Under the pieces are notes generated by a model. It worked only from the letters and a program-made list of their open reading frames with translations, did no database searches and was not told the origin of the DNA. From assembly GCA_018398575.1 (NCBI GenBank), contig JAGTXZ010000002.1, forward strand, positions 1,862,501 through 1,926,500: a DNA stretch of 64,000 nt, in the 5' to 3' direction. Below, piece by piece: positions 45,869-58,400 of this stretch; positions within the stretch are counted from its first letter, which is position 1; the number at the start of each line of letters is the position of its first letter. The position numbers were made by a program, and so were the translations under genes. The stretch comes from Ampelomyces quisqualis (taxonomy: Eukaryota > Ascomycota > Dothideomycetes > Pleosporales > Phaeosphaeriaceae).

Positions 45869-48800
45869 GTTATCTCTTCTAGCACTGCTGTACGCACTCT
45901 TAGCTCTTCTTTCTACTCTTTCTCTCTGCTAATATACTTTATCTAGCAGTTAGAGTAAGTAGTTGCTCTACTAACAGCCTATTTAAGTCTTATTATATCT
46001 CTATATTATTTATCTACTTAGTAAGAGCTATAGTGTTAGTAACATTTGCTTATAGTTTTTACATTAGTTCTGCGTATCTTACCTATTTTACTAGGTATTA
46101 TAGCTGTATACCTTGCTCTTTCTTCTTCTATTGTTCTATAAAGATATAGTTAACAAAGTACTTGTTATTAGCTTTATTCTTGCTTACTACTATTACTTCT
46201 AGTTACTAGTTATTAGACTTCTAGTGCAGGAGCAGATTCCTTGCATTAAGCTAGAGGCAGTTAATATAAAATCTTAGGTGCACTCTAAGAGGTACGCTTA
46301 GTTCTACAACGTAGAGAAAGATAACCTTTGTAACTGTGTACTTTCTGTTCTTCTAATCTAGTTTTTTTAAAGGTCTTTTATTAGATATAGAGTAACTATA
46401 CTAAAGCTATACTTTGTCTTCTATACAGAGCTCTAGGGCTTTCTATCTATAGTAATTAGCCTAGCGTTCTTGTTCTTACTATACTTCTGCTATCTTTACT
46501 TGCACATAGTCTATTATTTCTTTTATCTTAGTTACTATTGCTTTAGTAGTAGCCCTTTTATTATTGCTAGACTAGTGCTAGTTCTCTACAGTCTATTCTA
46601 GGTCTAACTAAATAGAGTCTGTGTTATAACTATGCTAGAGGAAGAATAGGCTAACACCTATAGACGCTGTACTTTATCTAGCTATTACAATTTATACTAG
46701 TAGGCATAGAGTAGCCTAGTTTAACTAGTTCTAGTTTACAAAAGCCTTTAAGTAGGCTTTTACTATGCTATTTATTTGCTCTGTAGCGCTATCTGTCTAG
46801 AAGTAGTATAACATTAAGACTCTTCTTTATATTCTAAGCTTATTATAAAGTAAAGACTAGAATTTGCTTACAAATTGTAACTCTCTGTTAGACACTATAG
46901 CGTCTAAAAGCTAGTAGTACATAACTACTTGTTTAATAAATGCCTTAACTATAGTAAGAACTTCTAAGTCTAGAATAGGTATAAGCACTGCGTTTTTACT
47001 TAGCTAGTTAGTAACTACTATAAGGTGTAACATTCTGTAGCTTAGCAGAAGGCCTATAATAAAGTCTACTAACAATTTCTTCTATATTTAGACTAAGAGC
47101 AGAAGTAGGCGTAGTAGTTCTTGTTTAAGTTTTCTCTAGGGCTTTATCCTGCTATACACTGCGTAGTTCTAGACAAACTGCTAAATACTTAAAGATATTC
47201 TAAGCTAAAAGTAATCTTTTGCTAATATTGCGTATATATTTTCCCTGCCTAAGTGCCTAGTAATTAGAGAATTATATACTTCTAAGATAATATAGGTTTA
47301 TAGGTTTACGCATTCTAGCACCTATTTGCGCTTTCTATAGAGTAGGCGTCCTAAGTTATCTAAGCTACACTCTGCTAGAGAAACTTTTAGACTTAGATAG
47401 AGAGGGAATTTTTACTATTCTGTCCTAACAGTGTTAACTACTAATTAGTAGGTTTTATCTGTATAGATAGCCTATTTCTACAATTTCTTAATAGTAGGCT
47501 CTGTTAGTCTCTTAGAGCGTTTGCTTGTGTAAGGACTTTGCCTAAGTGTAGTCTTGCATAGTACTATAGTTTCTTTAGTAGTATCTAGAGCGTCTTCTAC
47601 TATAGAAAGCCTTTTAGTACCTTAGTTGTAAGTAACGTTCTTCTCTCTTAACGCAGCGTCTTTGTCTGCAGGCACGTTTTAGAGCGCTTTCTTTCTAACT
47701 GTAGAGTAATCCTTAGTATTCTAGCTTTAGGCAACGTCTCTTTTCTTTAATATAGCGTCTTTGTCTATAAGCCTGTTTTAGAGCTACTCTGTTTCTTCCT
47801 CCCTCTATAGTAGTGCATCCTTCTACTAAGTTGCAAAAGAAGTAGTTAACGTAGTATCTTTGTCTGCAAGCACGTTTTAGAGCTACTCTATTTTCTTCTT
47901 CTTCTATTGCAGTACATTTCTTTACTAAGCTGCAAGAGAAGTAGTTAAAGCAGCATCTTTGTTTATAAGCTTATTTTAGAGCTACTCTATTGCCTTCTCT
48001 TTCTGTTATAGTGTATTCTTTTGCTAAGCTATAAGAAAAGTAGTTAACGCAGTATCTTTGTCTATAAGTACGTTTTAGAGCTACTCTATTTCTTCCTCTC
48101 TCTGTTATAGTGTATCCTTCTGCTAAGCTATAAAGAAAGTAGCAAGTATTAGGTCTTCTTTATCTTTAGTTTTTTAAGTAGAAGTAAATAATTAGAAGGT
48201 CTGTAACTATACCTGCGCGTCTGCTTTTCTTTAGAAAAGATCTTATTCTTTCTTAGAAAGGGTATCTGCTCTGCTATTAACGTTTCCTAAGTAGTATTAG
48301 AATCTAATATTAAACGTGCTAAGGAACTCTGCCTAGTAGACGTGTCTTTCTGTTAGTAGTTGTATAGTAGCAAAGTATTCTAGGTTCTTATAGTCTGTAA
48401 GCACAGTAAAATACTTTACTCTCTAAAGTTTAGTTCTCTACTACTCTAAGCACTTAACTATAGCTAACAGCTCCTTGTTATAGATAGTATAGTTAGCTTT
48501 AGCTGCTGTGTTCTTTGCTAAGTAGTAAGCTACAGCCTAGAGGCGTCTGTTCTTACTGTATTAAGATAGTACCTTTCTAGTTAACTATCTTAAGGCGTTG
48601 TATTCTACTACTATCTTAAGCTCTATATTAAAGTTTGCTAGAAATAGTTTTGCTATAAAAGCTTTCTTTAGCTTATTAAAGGACATCTAATGTTTAGGGC
48701 TCTAGTAGAAGGCTACGCCTTTCCTAGTCAGCCTAGTTAGTAGAGCAGCTAGCTCTAAGAAGTCTTTTATAAACTGTTAGTAGAAGTTAGCAAAGCTAAC

Positions 48801-51587
48801 AAAACTCTAGACTTCTTTAACTGTCTTAGAGGGCTCCTAGGAACGTATAGCAGCTACTTTCTTAGGGTCTATACATATTTCTTTCTTAGCCTAAATAATA
48901 AATCTAAGGTATTTAGTCTTTTTTACGCTAAACTTGCTTTTCCTTGTATTAAGGTGTAACTCTACTGCCCTAAGTTTCTAGATTACTAGCTTTACCTTTT
49001 TCTTATTGTCTGCCTTAGACCTACTTGTGTATATTAACATATTGTCTATATAGGCTAAACAGAAATTATCTAGGTATTCCCTTAGTATCTAATTAATATA
49101 TCTTTAGAACGTGCTTAGAGCGTTTGCAAGTCTAAAAGGTATTATAAGCTACTTATAGAGGCTAAAGCGCGTCTAGAAGGCTGTCTTCTATTTGTCTCCT
49201 TTAGCAATCCTAATCTTGTAGAAGGCTTAGATAACATCTACTTTAGTAAACTATTTAGCTTTAGCAATTTAGGCTAAGGTCTCTTAGATAAGTAGAAGTA
49301 GGTATTAGTCCTTCTTTATAATTGCGTTAAGGGCCTAGTAGTCTACACAGAACTATAGGCTCTCCTCTAGCTTCTTTACAAATAGAACTAGTACAGAGGC
49401 GCTTAACTAGCTTACCTGTATAAAGCTATAGTCTAGGTAAGAAGTAAGCTCTTTTTAGAGCACAAGAAGTTCTTTCTTTAATATGCTGTATAGTAGGCCC
49501 TATAGTACCTCTACAGTCTTTCTATCTTTTTCTACTAGCTTAATAGAATAATTAATAGTAGGTTCTTTTACTAGAGGGAGTTAGTCTGCTTCCTTGCGTA
49601 GGAAGGTTTTGTATTTCTCTTTTAGGTAATCTAGAAGCACTAACCTAGAGTCTACTTAGGGCTTAGTTTTTAGGGCCTTCTAGATGTTTACTATTAACGC
49701 AGCGTAAAGGCAAATAGATTTGTCCTTCTAGCTCTGTTGTAGCTAGGCAGAGTATGTAGCTGCTGTAATGCTCTGTAGTAAAAGAGGTTTTCTTCTCTTC
49801 TAACTTCTAACTTATGTCTAGGTAGAGTAGATATATATTAATTTCTTTGCTAGTATAACAGTAACATTATGCTAGTTTATCTATAGTTAACCTAGAACTA
49901 GGTTGTATTCTTTGTCTCTGTCTAGTTTATAGGCCTATAGTGTCTCCTTGTGCTTATTAATGTTAATCTTTATCTAGACAGCTGTCTTTATCTAAGACTA
50001 GGCTCTAGTAATCTTAATAATTTCTCTTAAAGCTATTAACTTGCGCTTTAACTTATTCTTATAGATAAACGTAGTTAAGGTTATAGCGTAGGTAAGACAC
50101 CTAGTGTTAATTATTATAGAAGTAACTGTTATTTTATTAATAATAGTGTGTATAGTAATAAGTTCTCTATCTAGCTATTTCCTTTAGAATTATTAAAATC
50201 TCTTATCTTTTTTTAGTGTTATGTTACTATACTTCTGTCTACAACTTTAGACAGGAGTTACTTGTTTTCTAAGCTTAGGGTGTCTTCTAACGCGTCTTCT
50301 TCTTCTTGCCTTGTACTTTAGCTGCTGCAGCTTTAGTAGGTTTTAAAGGTAAAGACAGTTTACATTTACTAGCGTAGTGTTCTAACTTACTGCAGTAGAG
50401 GTATAAGTTGTTTTGTCTCTAGTAGAACTACTCTTCTGTAGTAGCCTACTTAGCTTTCTTCTCTTTAGAGGATTTTTTCTTAGTCTTTCTAGAATGTCCT
50501 CTTGTAAGTTCCTAATCTATAGGTTTTCTAACGTTCTGTCTTTTAGTATGCTTACTACTAAGTTTTACTTTGTATAAGTTTTTTTTAATAATTACTACTC
50601 TGTCTATAAGGTTGTAGATTCTCTATTTAGGTTTAGTCTTTATAGAGATTATCTTGTCTTATAGGTCTAGCTAGATAGTGCTTAGATACCTTGTTTTTAA
50701 GTTTGCTTTGTTGTCTTCCTTGCCTATATTGTAAGCTAGCCTTATAAACTCTGCGTTAAAGTTCTAGAAAGAAGATTTGTTCTATTAGATTATTTAGAGT
50801 TTTCTTTATAATCTTTTGTTGTTTAGCTTGTTACTAAATTAGTTATCTAGAAAGTCCTAAAGTTCTTCTGCAGAGCCTTAGAAGTTCTAGGTTACCTAAG
50901 ATAAGGCTACACTAGCTACTAACCTCTTAAGGTAGTTAAAGATATAGCCTGCTTAAGAGCCTAGTCTTGCGCTGTTGTATTCTAGTTTGTACTTTATTTA
51001 GGCCTTAAAGATGCAGTAATCCTTTTAATCTCCTTTGTATACTTCTAGGTTAGAGACTTTGTAAGTCTTTTAGGGTAGGAGGAAGCTTTCTAAGGAGGTC
51101 TGTATAAAGCTAGAGGTTTCTAGAGTTGCTTAGGCTGTAAGCCTTGCAACTTGTTCCTACAGATTTCTTACTAGTAATACTAAGTCTAGATCTGCGCTTA
51201 TAGGGAACTTTCCTTTCTTGTTGTTAGAGAGTCTAGCTGCTAGAGAGTTACATACTTTCTACTAGGCAGGCGTTTTCTTAAGGCTGTTTAATAGTAATTA
51301 TTTTTTAATCTGTTATTCCTTTAGGTTTAGGAAGTTGTTAATAATTATCTAATTAAACTTGTCTTTAATAACTAATTTAGAGACGCTGTTACGTCTTATC
51401 TAGATAGCTTGTACTATTATGTCCTGTACTGTTATAGAGACAGTTACTTGTTCTATGCTAGAGGTTACTAATAGCTCTTTAGCCTAGTTAGGTTTAACAA
51501 ATTCAATTGCAAGGGGTAGACTCTAAGAGTAGATACCAGAAAATAAAGACGTAAATTTGTGTCCTATCCTAATTGCTACCTAAAGAG
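45869..51587 (-). mobile_element. Family C Ty3/gypsy element, copy A (gag-pol remnant)
   Basis: On the minus strand, from high to low coordinates: gag (51,580-49,850), reverse transcriptase (~49,500-48,900; catalytic box YIDN at 49,041-49,052), RNase H (~48,800-48,300), a run of 33-residue repeats (48,142-47,650), then integrase (~47,420-46,700). Integrase shows IYAILAKDYF and SNRELQFVSKF, matching the gypsy SDRGxQFxSxF block. Stops and missense changes are fewer than in most of the window. With its LTRs the copy spans 43,719-51,724 (~8.0 kb). Confidence 0.8.
47650..48142 (-). repeat. Five ~99-bp (33-aa) tandem repeats inside family C pol, copy A
   Basis: About five units of ~99 bp, each with TCTTTGTCTGCAAGCACG, TTTTAGAGCTACTC and CTAAGCTGCAA blocks. 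Read on the minus strand in the pol frame, each unit encodes a charged helix-like segment around LADKDxAL and LxAAxxRDxL. The array lies between RNase H and integrase. A length divisible by three keeps the polyprotein frame. Copy B has about six units. Confidence 0.8.
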
Positions 51588-51724
51588 TTTTTATAGTCTA
51601 GAGGATTTTAGTGTTCTAGTCTGAAACGTTTTTAGTGTTCTGGTCTGGAGCGTTTTTGGTGTTCCAGTTTAAAGAGCTAAGGTTTTTCTGTAACTAAGGA
51701 CTAACTAGGCGGCAGCCTGTTATA
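51588..51724 (-). repeat. Family C LTR, 5' side of copy A (short form)
   Basis: Minus-strand start TATAACAGGCTGCC at 51,724, then the conserved AAAAACCTTAGC block and only about three minisatellite units. At ~137 bp it is shorter than its relatives at 43,719 and 57,695 (~180 bp). Confidence 0.6.
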
Positions 51725-53504
51725 GTTATCTGTTCTTATACTTGTTATGCGTGCCTGTAATTCTTCTCTCTTTTCTTTCTCTACTAATATGCTCTATTTA
51801 GTAGTTAGAAAGAGTAGACGCCTTACTAACAACCTATTTAAGTCTTGTTTTATTCTAGTTTTATCTAGCTACTTAGTAAGAGCTATAGTGTTAGTAACAT
51901 TTACTTGTAGTTCTTATATTAGTTCTGTATATCTTACCTATTTTACTAAGTACTATAGCTATATACCTTGCTCTTTCTTCTTCTACTATTCTATAAGAAT
52001 ATAGTTAATAAAAAACTTATTATTAGTTATATTTTTGTTCTCTATTATTGCTTCTAGTTGCTAGTTATTAGACTTTAAGTGTAAAAGCAGGTTTCTTGCA
52101 TTAAGCTAGAGACAGTTAACGTAGAATCTTAGGTGCACTCTAGAGAGTATGCTTAGCTCTATAACATATAGTAATATAACCTTTGTAACTATATATTTTC
52201 TGTTTTTCTAATCTAACTTCTTTAAAGGTCTATTGTTAGATATAGTGCAGCTGTACTAGAGCTATACTTTGTCTCTAACACAAAGTTCTAAAGCTTTCTA
52301 TTAGTAGAAGTTAGCCTAGCGTTTTTGTTTTTGTTACGCTTCTGCTATTTTTGCTTATACATAGTCTATTATTTCCTTTATCTTAGTTACTATTGCTTTA
52401 GCAGTAGCTTCCTTATTAATGCTAGACTAATACTAGTTCTTTATAGTCTATTCTAGGTTAGACTAAATAGAGTCTATGTTGTACCTATACTAGAGAAAGA
52501 ATAGGCTAACGCCTGTAGATGCTGCGTTTTGTCTAGCTATAGCAATTTGTGCTAGTAAGCATAGAGTAGCCTAGTTTAACTAGTCTTAGCTTACAAAGGC
52601 CCTTAAGTAGGCTTCTACTATACTGTTTATTTGCTCTGTAGCGCTGTTTATCTAAGAGTAGTATACTATTAAGACTTTTCTTTGTATTCTAAGCTTGTTG
52701 CAGAGCAAGGACTAGAATTTGCTTATAAACTATAACTTTCTATTAGACACTATAGCTTCTAAAAGCTAATAGTACGTAACTACTTGTTTAATAAATGCCT
52801 TAACTATAGTAGAGACTTCTAGGTCTAGAATAGGCACAAGCACTGCGTTTTTGCTTAGTTAGTTAGTAACTACTATAAAGTATAGCATTCTGCAGCTTAG
52901 CAAAAGGCCTATAATAAAGTCTACTAACAATTCTTTCTATATTTAGTCTAGAAGCAGGAGTAGGCGCAGTAATTTTTGTTTAAGTTCTTTCTATAGCTTT
53001 GTCTAGCTATACACTTAGCAGTTTTAGATAAACTAGTAGATACTTAAGAATATTTTAGGCTAGAAGTAGTCTCTTGCTAATATTACAGAAGTGTTTTCTC
53101 TGCCTAAGTGTTTAGCAATTAGAGAATTATACGCTTCTAAAATAATATAGGTTTGCAGGTTTATATAGTCTAGCACCTACTTGCGTTCTCTATAAAGTAA
53201 GCGTCTTAGGCTATCTAAGGCACACTCTGCTAGGAAAACTTTTAGGCTTAAATAAGGAGGAAATTTCTGCTACTCTATTCTAATAGTATTAACTGCTGCT
53301 TAGTAGGCTTTATCTGTATAAATAGCCTGTTTCTACAGCTTCTTAATAGTAGGCTCTAATAATCCTTTAGAGCGCTTGTTTGTGTATAGACCTTGCCTAG
53401 GCGTAATTATGCGTAGTACTATAGTTTCTTTAGTAAAATCTAGAATATCTCTTATTACGGAAAGCTTCTTAACACTTTAGTTATAAGTAACCTTTTTCTC
53501 TCTT

Positions 53505-54097
53505 AACGCAGTATCTTTGTCTGCAAGCACATTTTAGAGCTACTCTATTTTTTTCTTCTTCTATTATAGTGTATCTCTCTACTAAGCTGCAAAGAAAGTA
53601 GTTAACGTAGCGTCTTTGTCTGTAAATACGTTTTAGAGCTACTCTGTTTCTTTCTTCTTCTGTTATAGTATATTCTTCTACTAAGCTGCAAGGAAAGTAG
53701 TTAATACAGCGTCTTTGTCTGTAAGTATGTTTTGGAGCTACTTTGTTTCTTTCTCTACCTGTTATAGTGTATCTCTCTGCTAAGCTACAAGAAAAGTAGT
53801 TAACGCAGCGTCTTTATCTATAAGTATATTTTAGAGCTACTCTATTTCTTCCTTCTCTTACTGTAGTGCATCTTTCTACTAAGCTGTAAGAGAAGTAGTT
53901 AACGCAGTATCTTTATCTGCAAGTACGTTTTAAAGCTACTTTAGTTCTTTCTTCTTCTATTATAGTGCATTTCTTTGCTAAGCTACAAGAGAAGTAGTTA
54001 ACGCAGCATCTTTGTCTGCAAGCACGTTTTAGAGCTACTCTATTTCTCTTCTCTTCTGTTATAGCAAATCCCTCTACTAAGTTGCAAAGAAAGTAGT
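53505..54097 (-). repeat. Six ~99-bp (33-aa) tandem repeats inside family C pol, copy B
   Basis: Same repeat as 47,650-48,142 but with about six units. The conserved blocks are TCTTTGTCTGCAAGCACG, TTTTAGAGCTACTC and CTAAGCTGCAA. Position between RNase H and integrase is identical, so the repeat belongs to the element and its copy number varies. Confidence 0.8.
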
Positions 54098-55145
54098 AAG
54101 TACTAGGGTTTTTTTATCTTTAGTTTCTAAAGCAGAAGTAAACAATTAGAAGGTCTAGAACTGTACCTACGCGTCTGCTCTTTCTTAGAAAAGATCTTGT
54201 TCTTTTTTAGAAAGGGCATCTGCTCTGCTGTTAACATTTTCTAAGTAGTATTAGAATCTAACATTAAACGTGCTAAAGAACTCTGCCTAGTAGATATATC
54301 TTTCTGTTAGTAGTTGTGTAGTAGTAAAGTATTCTAGGTTCTTATAGTTTATAAGCACAGTAAAATGCTTTACTTTCTAAAGTTTAGTTTTCTACTACTC
54401 TAAACACTTAACTATAGCTAATAGCTTCTTGTTATAGATAGTGTAGTTAGCTTCTGCAGCTGTGTTCTTTGCTAAGTAGTAAGCTACAGCCTAAAGGCGT
54501 CTGTCTCTACTATATTAAGATAGTACCTTTCTAGTTAACTATTCTAAGGTGTTATATTCTACTACTATCTCTAGCTTTACATTAAAGTTTGCTAAGGATA
54601 GTTCTGCTACAAAAGCTTTCTTTAGCTTAGAAAAAGACATCTGTTGTTTAGAGCCCTAGGAAAAGGCTACGCCTTTCCTAGTTAGCCTAGTTAATAGAGC
54701 AGCTAGCTCTAAGAAGTCTTTTATAAACTATTATTAGAAGTTAGCAAAGCTAACAAAACTCTAGACTTCTTTAACTATCTTAGAGGGCTTCTAGAAACGT
54801 ATAGCAGCTACTTTCTTAGAGTTTATACTTATTTCTTTCTTAGCCTTAATAATAAATCTAAGGAATTTAGTTTTCTTTACGCTAAACTTACTTTTTCTTA
54901 TATTAAAGTGTAACCTAGCTGCACTAAGTTTCTAGATTACTAGCTTTACCTTTTTCTTGTAGTCTGCCTTAAACCTACTTATATATATTAACACGTTATC
55001 TTTATAGGCTAAATAGAAATTATCTTAGTGTTCTGTTAGTGTCTAATTAATATATCTCTAGAATGTACTTAGAGCGTTTGCAAGTCTAAAGGGTGTTATA
55101 AGCTACTTATAGAGGCTAAAGTAGGTCTAAAAGGCTGTCTTCTAT

Positions 55146-55313
55146 TGTTAGATAGAATAATGTATTAGATTAATTAAATTAATAGTTTTTTCTTATTCTG
55201 TGTTATTGTGTCCTCTAGTTGCTAGCTGTCTTGCTTGTGTTCTAGTAGAGACTTCTACACCTTTCTTAGTAAGGTAATCGCCTTTCTATTGCTCTAACAC
55301 CTGCTATTTAACA
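55146..55313. repeat. 168-bp solo LTR inserted in copy B, with 5-bp target duplication
   Basis: Copy A reads CTGTCTTCTATTTGTCTCC without a break at the same site. Copy B has 168 bp starting TGTTAGATAG and ending TATTTAACA, flanked by TCTAT at 55,141-55,145 and 55,314-55,318. TG..CA ends, TGTTA/TAACA inverted termini and a 5-bp duplication are the marks of an LTR left by recombination. The TGTTAGAT start is common in Ty1/copia LTRs. No internal coding region remains. Confidence 0.88.
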
Positions 55314-57694
55314 TCTATTTGTCTCCTTTAGCAATCCTAATCTTGTAGAACGCTTAGATAATATCTACTTTAGTAAACTATTTAGCTTTAGCAATCTAGG
55401 CTAAGGTCTCTTAGATAAGTAAGAGTAGGTATTAGTCCTTTCTTGTAATTGTGTTAAGAGCCTAGTAGTCTACACAGAACTGCAGGCTCTTTCTTAGCTT
55501 CTTTACAAATAGGACTAGTGTAGAGGCGCTTAACTAGCTTACTTGTATAAAGCTACAGTCTAGGTAGAAAGTAAGCTCTTTTTAAAGCACAAGAAGTTCT
55601 TTCTTTAACATGCTATATAGTAGGCCTTATAGTACTTCTACAGTCTTTCTATCTTTTTCTACTAGCTTAATAGAATAATTAATAGTAGGTCCTCTTACTA
55701 GAGAGAGTTAGTCTACTTCCTTGCGTAGGAAGGTTTTATATTCTTCTTTTAGGTAATCTAGAAGCACTAACCTAGAGTCTACTTAGGGCTTAGTTTTTAG
55801 GGCCTTCTAGATGTCTGCTATTAACGCGGCGTAAAGGCAGATAGATTTGCCTTTCTAGCCTTATTATAGCTAGGCTAAGTACGCAGCTGCTGTAATGCTT
55901 TGTAGTAAAAGAGGTTTCTTTCTCTTCTAGCTTCTAACTTACGTCTAGGTAGAGTAGATGTATATTAATTTCTTTGCTAGTACAATAGTAATAATATGCG
56001 AGTTTATCTATAGTTAACTTAGAACTAGGTTATATTCTTTGTCTCTGTCTAGTTTATAGGCCTACAGTGTCTCCTTATACCTATTAATATTAATTCTTAT
56101 CTAGACAGCTATCTTTATCTAAGACTAGGCTCTAGCAATCTTAATAATTTCTCTTAAGGCTATTAACTTACGCTCTAACTTATTTTTATAGACAAACTTA
56201 GTTAAAGTTATAGCGTAACTAAGACACCTAGTGTTAATTATTATAAAAGCAACTGTTATTTTATTAACAATAGTGTACATAGTAATAGGTTTTCTATCTA
56301 GCTATTTCTTCTAGAATTATTAAAATCTCTTGTCCTCTTTTAGTGTTATGTTACTATACTTCTATCTACGCCTTTAGACAAGAGTTACTTATTTTCTAAC
56401 GCGTCCTCTTCTTTCTTGCCCTGTGCCTTAGCTGCTGCAGCTCTAGTAGGTTTTAAAAGTAAGAATAATTTGCATTTACTAGCGTAGTATTCTAACTTAC
56501 TATAGCAGAAGCATAAGTTATTTTGTTTCTAGTAGGACTGCTCTTCTATAGTAGCTTACTTAGCTTTCTTTCTTTTAGAAGATTTTCTCTTAGTCCTTCT
56601 AGAATGTCCTCTTGTAGGTTTCTAATCTATAAGTTCTCTAACGTTTTATCTTTTAGTGTGCTTACTACTTAGTTTTGCTCTGTACAAGTTTTCCTTAATA
56701 ATTACTACTCTATCTATAAAGTTATAGATTTCCTATTTAAGTTTAGTCTCTACAAAGATTATCCTATCTTATAGGTCTAGCTAGATAGCGCTTAGGTACT
56801 TTGTTTTTAAGTTTACTTTATTATCTTTCTTGCTTGCGTTGTAGGCTAGCCTTATAAACTCTGTATTAAAGCTTTAGAAAAAAGACTTATTCTGTTAGAT
56901 TATTTAGAGTTTTCTTTATAATCTTTTGTTGTATAGCTTGTTGCCAAATTAGCTGTTTAGGAAGTCCTAAAGTTCTTCTGCAGAGCCCTAAGAGTTCTAG
57001 GTTACCTAAAACAAGGCGACACTAGCTACTAACTCTTTAAGGCAGTTAAAGATATAGCTTGCTTAAGAGCCTAGTTCTACGCTGTTATGTTCTAGTTTAT
57101 ACTTTATTTAGGCCTTAAAGATATAGTAATCTCTTTAATTTCCTTTATACGCTTCTAGGTTAAGGACTTTATAAGTCTTTTAAGATAAGAAGAAGCTTTC
57201 TAAGAGGGTCTGTATAAAGCTAGAGGTTTCTAGAGTTACTTAGGCTGTAAGCCTTGCAACTTGTTCCTGCAGATTTCTTACTAGTAATACTAAGTCTAAA
57301 TCTGCGCTTATAGAAGACTTTTCTTTTCTATTGTTAAAGAGTCTAGCTGCTAGAGAGTTACATACTTCTTGCTAGGCAGGCGTTCTCTTAAGGCTGTTTA
57401 ACAGCAATTGTTTCTTAATCTATTATTTCTCTAGGTCTAGAAAGTTGTTAATAATTATCTAATTAAACTTGTCCTTAATAACTAACTTAGAGACGCTATT
57501 GCGTCTTATCTAGATAGCTTATACTATTATATCCTGTACTATTATAGAAATAGTTACTTGTTCTATGCTAGAGGTTACTAATAGCTCTTTAGCCTAGTTA
57601 GGTTTAACAAATTTAATTATAAGAGGTAGACCCTAAGAGTAGTTGCTAGGAAATAAAGACGTAAATTTGTAACCTATCCTAATTGCTACTTAGA

Positions 57695-57875
57695 AGGTTT
57701 TTATAGTTCTAAGACAGTCTAGTCTAAAGGGTTAAGGCAATTTAGTCTAGAACCCTTTCTAGTGTTCTAGCCCAAAGGATTTTTTGCGTTCTAGTTCAGA
57801 ACCTTTTTAGTGTTCTAGTTTAGTAAGCTAAGGTTTTTCCGTAACTAAGAACTAACCAGGCAGTAGCCTGTTACA
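57695..57875 (-). repeat. Family C LTR, 5' LTR of copy B
   Basis: On the minus strand it starts TGTAACAGGCTACTGCC at 57,875, with the intact TG end. It contains the AAAAACCTTAGC block, several ~24-26 bp minisatellite units and the CTATAAAAACC motif, a possible TATA box. Confidence 0.7.
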
Positions 57876-58400
57876 CTAAGAAATATTAGTAGATATAAAG
57901 ATTAGAAAGAGTGTACACGCATTTAATAGATACTAAATAAGAAGAGTACTCTATTCTTAAGCTACTTTAAGCTATAATATGTAAAGTTCTCTAGAGGTAT
58001 AAGGCTTACGCCTAAACGCCTGTTAAAGATAAAGATCTCCTTAGACTTACTTCTACAAGAATAAGCTATACTAGAGAAGCTACTATACTAATAACAAGCT
58101 GTTCTAGCCTAGGACTTTAGCAAATTAGAATAAGTTAGCTATAAGGTAGTGTTATAGGCTAGCCCTTAAAGATAGAATAATAAGGTACTAGAAAGAGTTA
58201 TATTTCTTAAGCTTTTCTACTAGTTACAGAAGGGGTTTATATACCTTCTGTGCGTGCTAGTCTATAAAGAGGTAGTAAGGCTAGATTAAGCTCTTTCTAA
58301 GAAGGCAAAGGGCTAGGCAAAGCCTAGCTTATTACATACCTCTTTACTTACCCTTCTCTTAATATAAAAGCCTGCGTTGTTATAATATAGCAATTGCGTT
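57876..58400 (+). mobile_element. Gypsy pre-RT linker remnant, related to 20,160-20,345
   Basis: The plus-strand reading from ~58,001 (KAYAxTPVKDKDLL) matches the minus-strand linker at 20,345-20,200 in both protein and DNA. A short open stretch FIYLLCVLVYKEVVRLDQ-like follows (~58,230-58,285). RT itself is absent here. A small fragment of the same family as the island-border fragment. Confidence 0.5.

Larger units (their letters stand above)
51725..57694 (-). mobile_element. Family C Ty3/gypsy element, copy B (3' truncated remnant)
   Basis: Co-linear with copy A: gag (57,690-55,970), RT (~55,600-54,850, catalytic box YKDN at 54,995-55,006), RNase H (~54,750-54,300), 33-aa repeats (54,097-53,505) and integrase (~53,400-52,600). 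It stops at 51,725 right against the 5' LTR of copy A, at the point equal to 45,869, so ~2 kb of 3' end plus a 3' LTR are missing. A 168-bp solo LTR interrupts its RT. The short open frame at 51,747-52,004 is chance within this remnant. Confidence 0.8.

Noticed and set aside
47650..48142. CRISPR-like array
   Set aside because: Units are contiguous ~99-bp coding repeats without unique spacers, in a eukaryotic transposon.
43719..51724. Giant cargo-carrying element (Starship-like)
   Set aside because: No DUF3435-type tyrosine recombinase or cargo genes seen; gypsy RT, RNase H and integrase explain the region.
51747..52004. 85-codon plus-strand ORF
   Set aside because: Antisense chance frame in the integrase-side part of family C copy B; the same region is closed in copy A.
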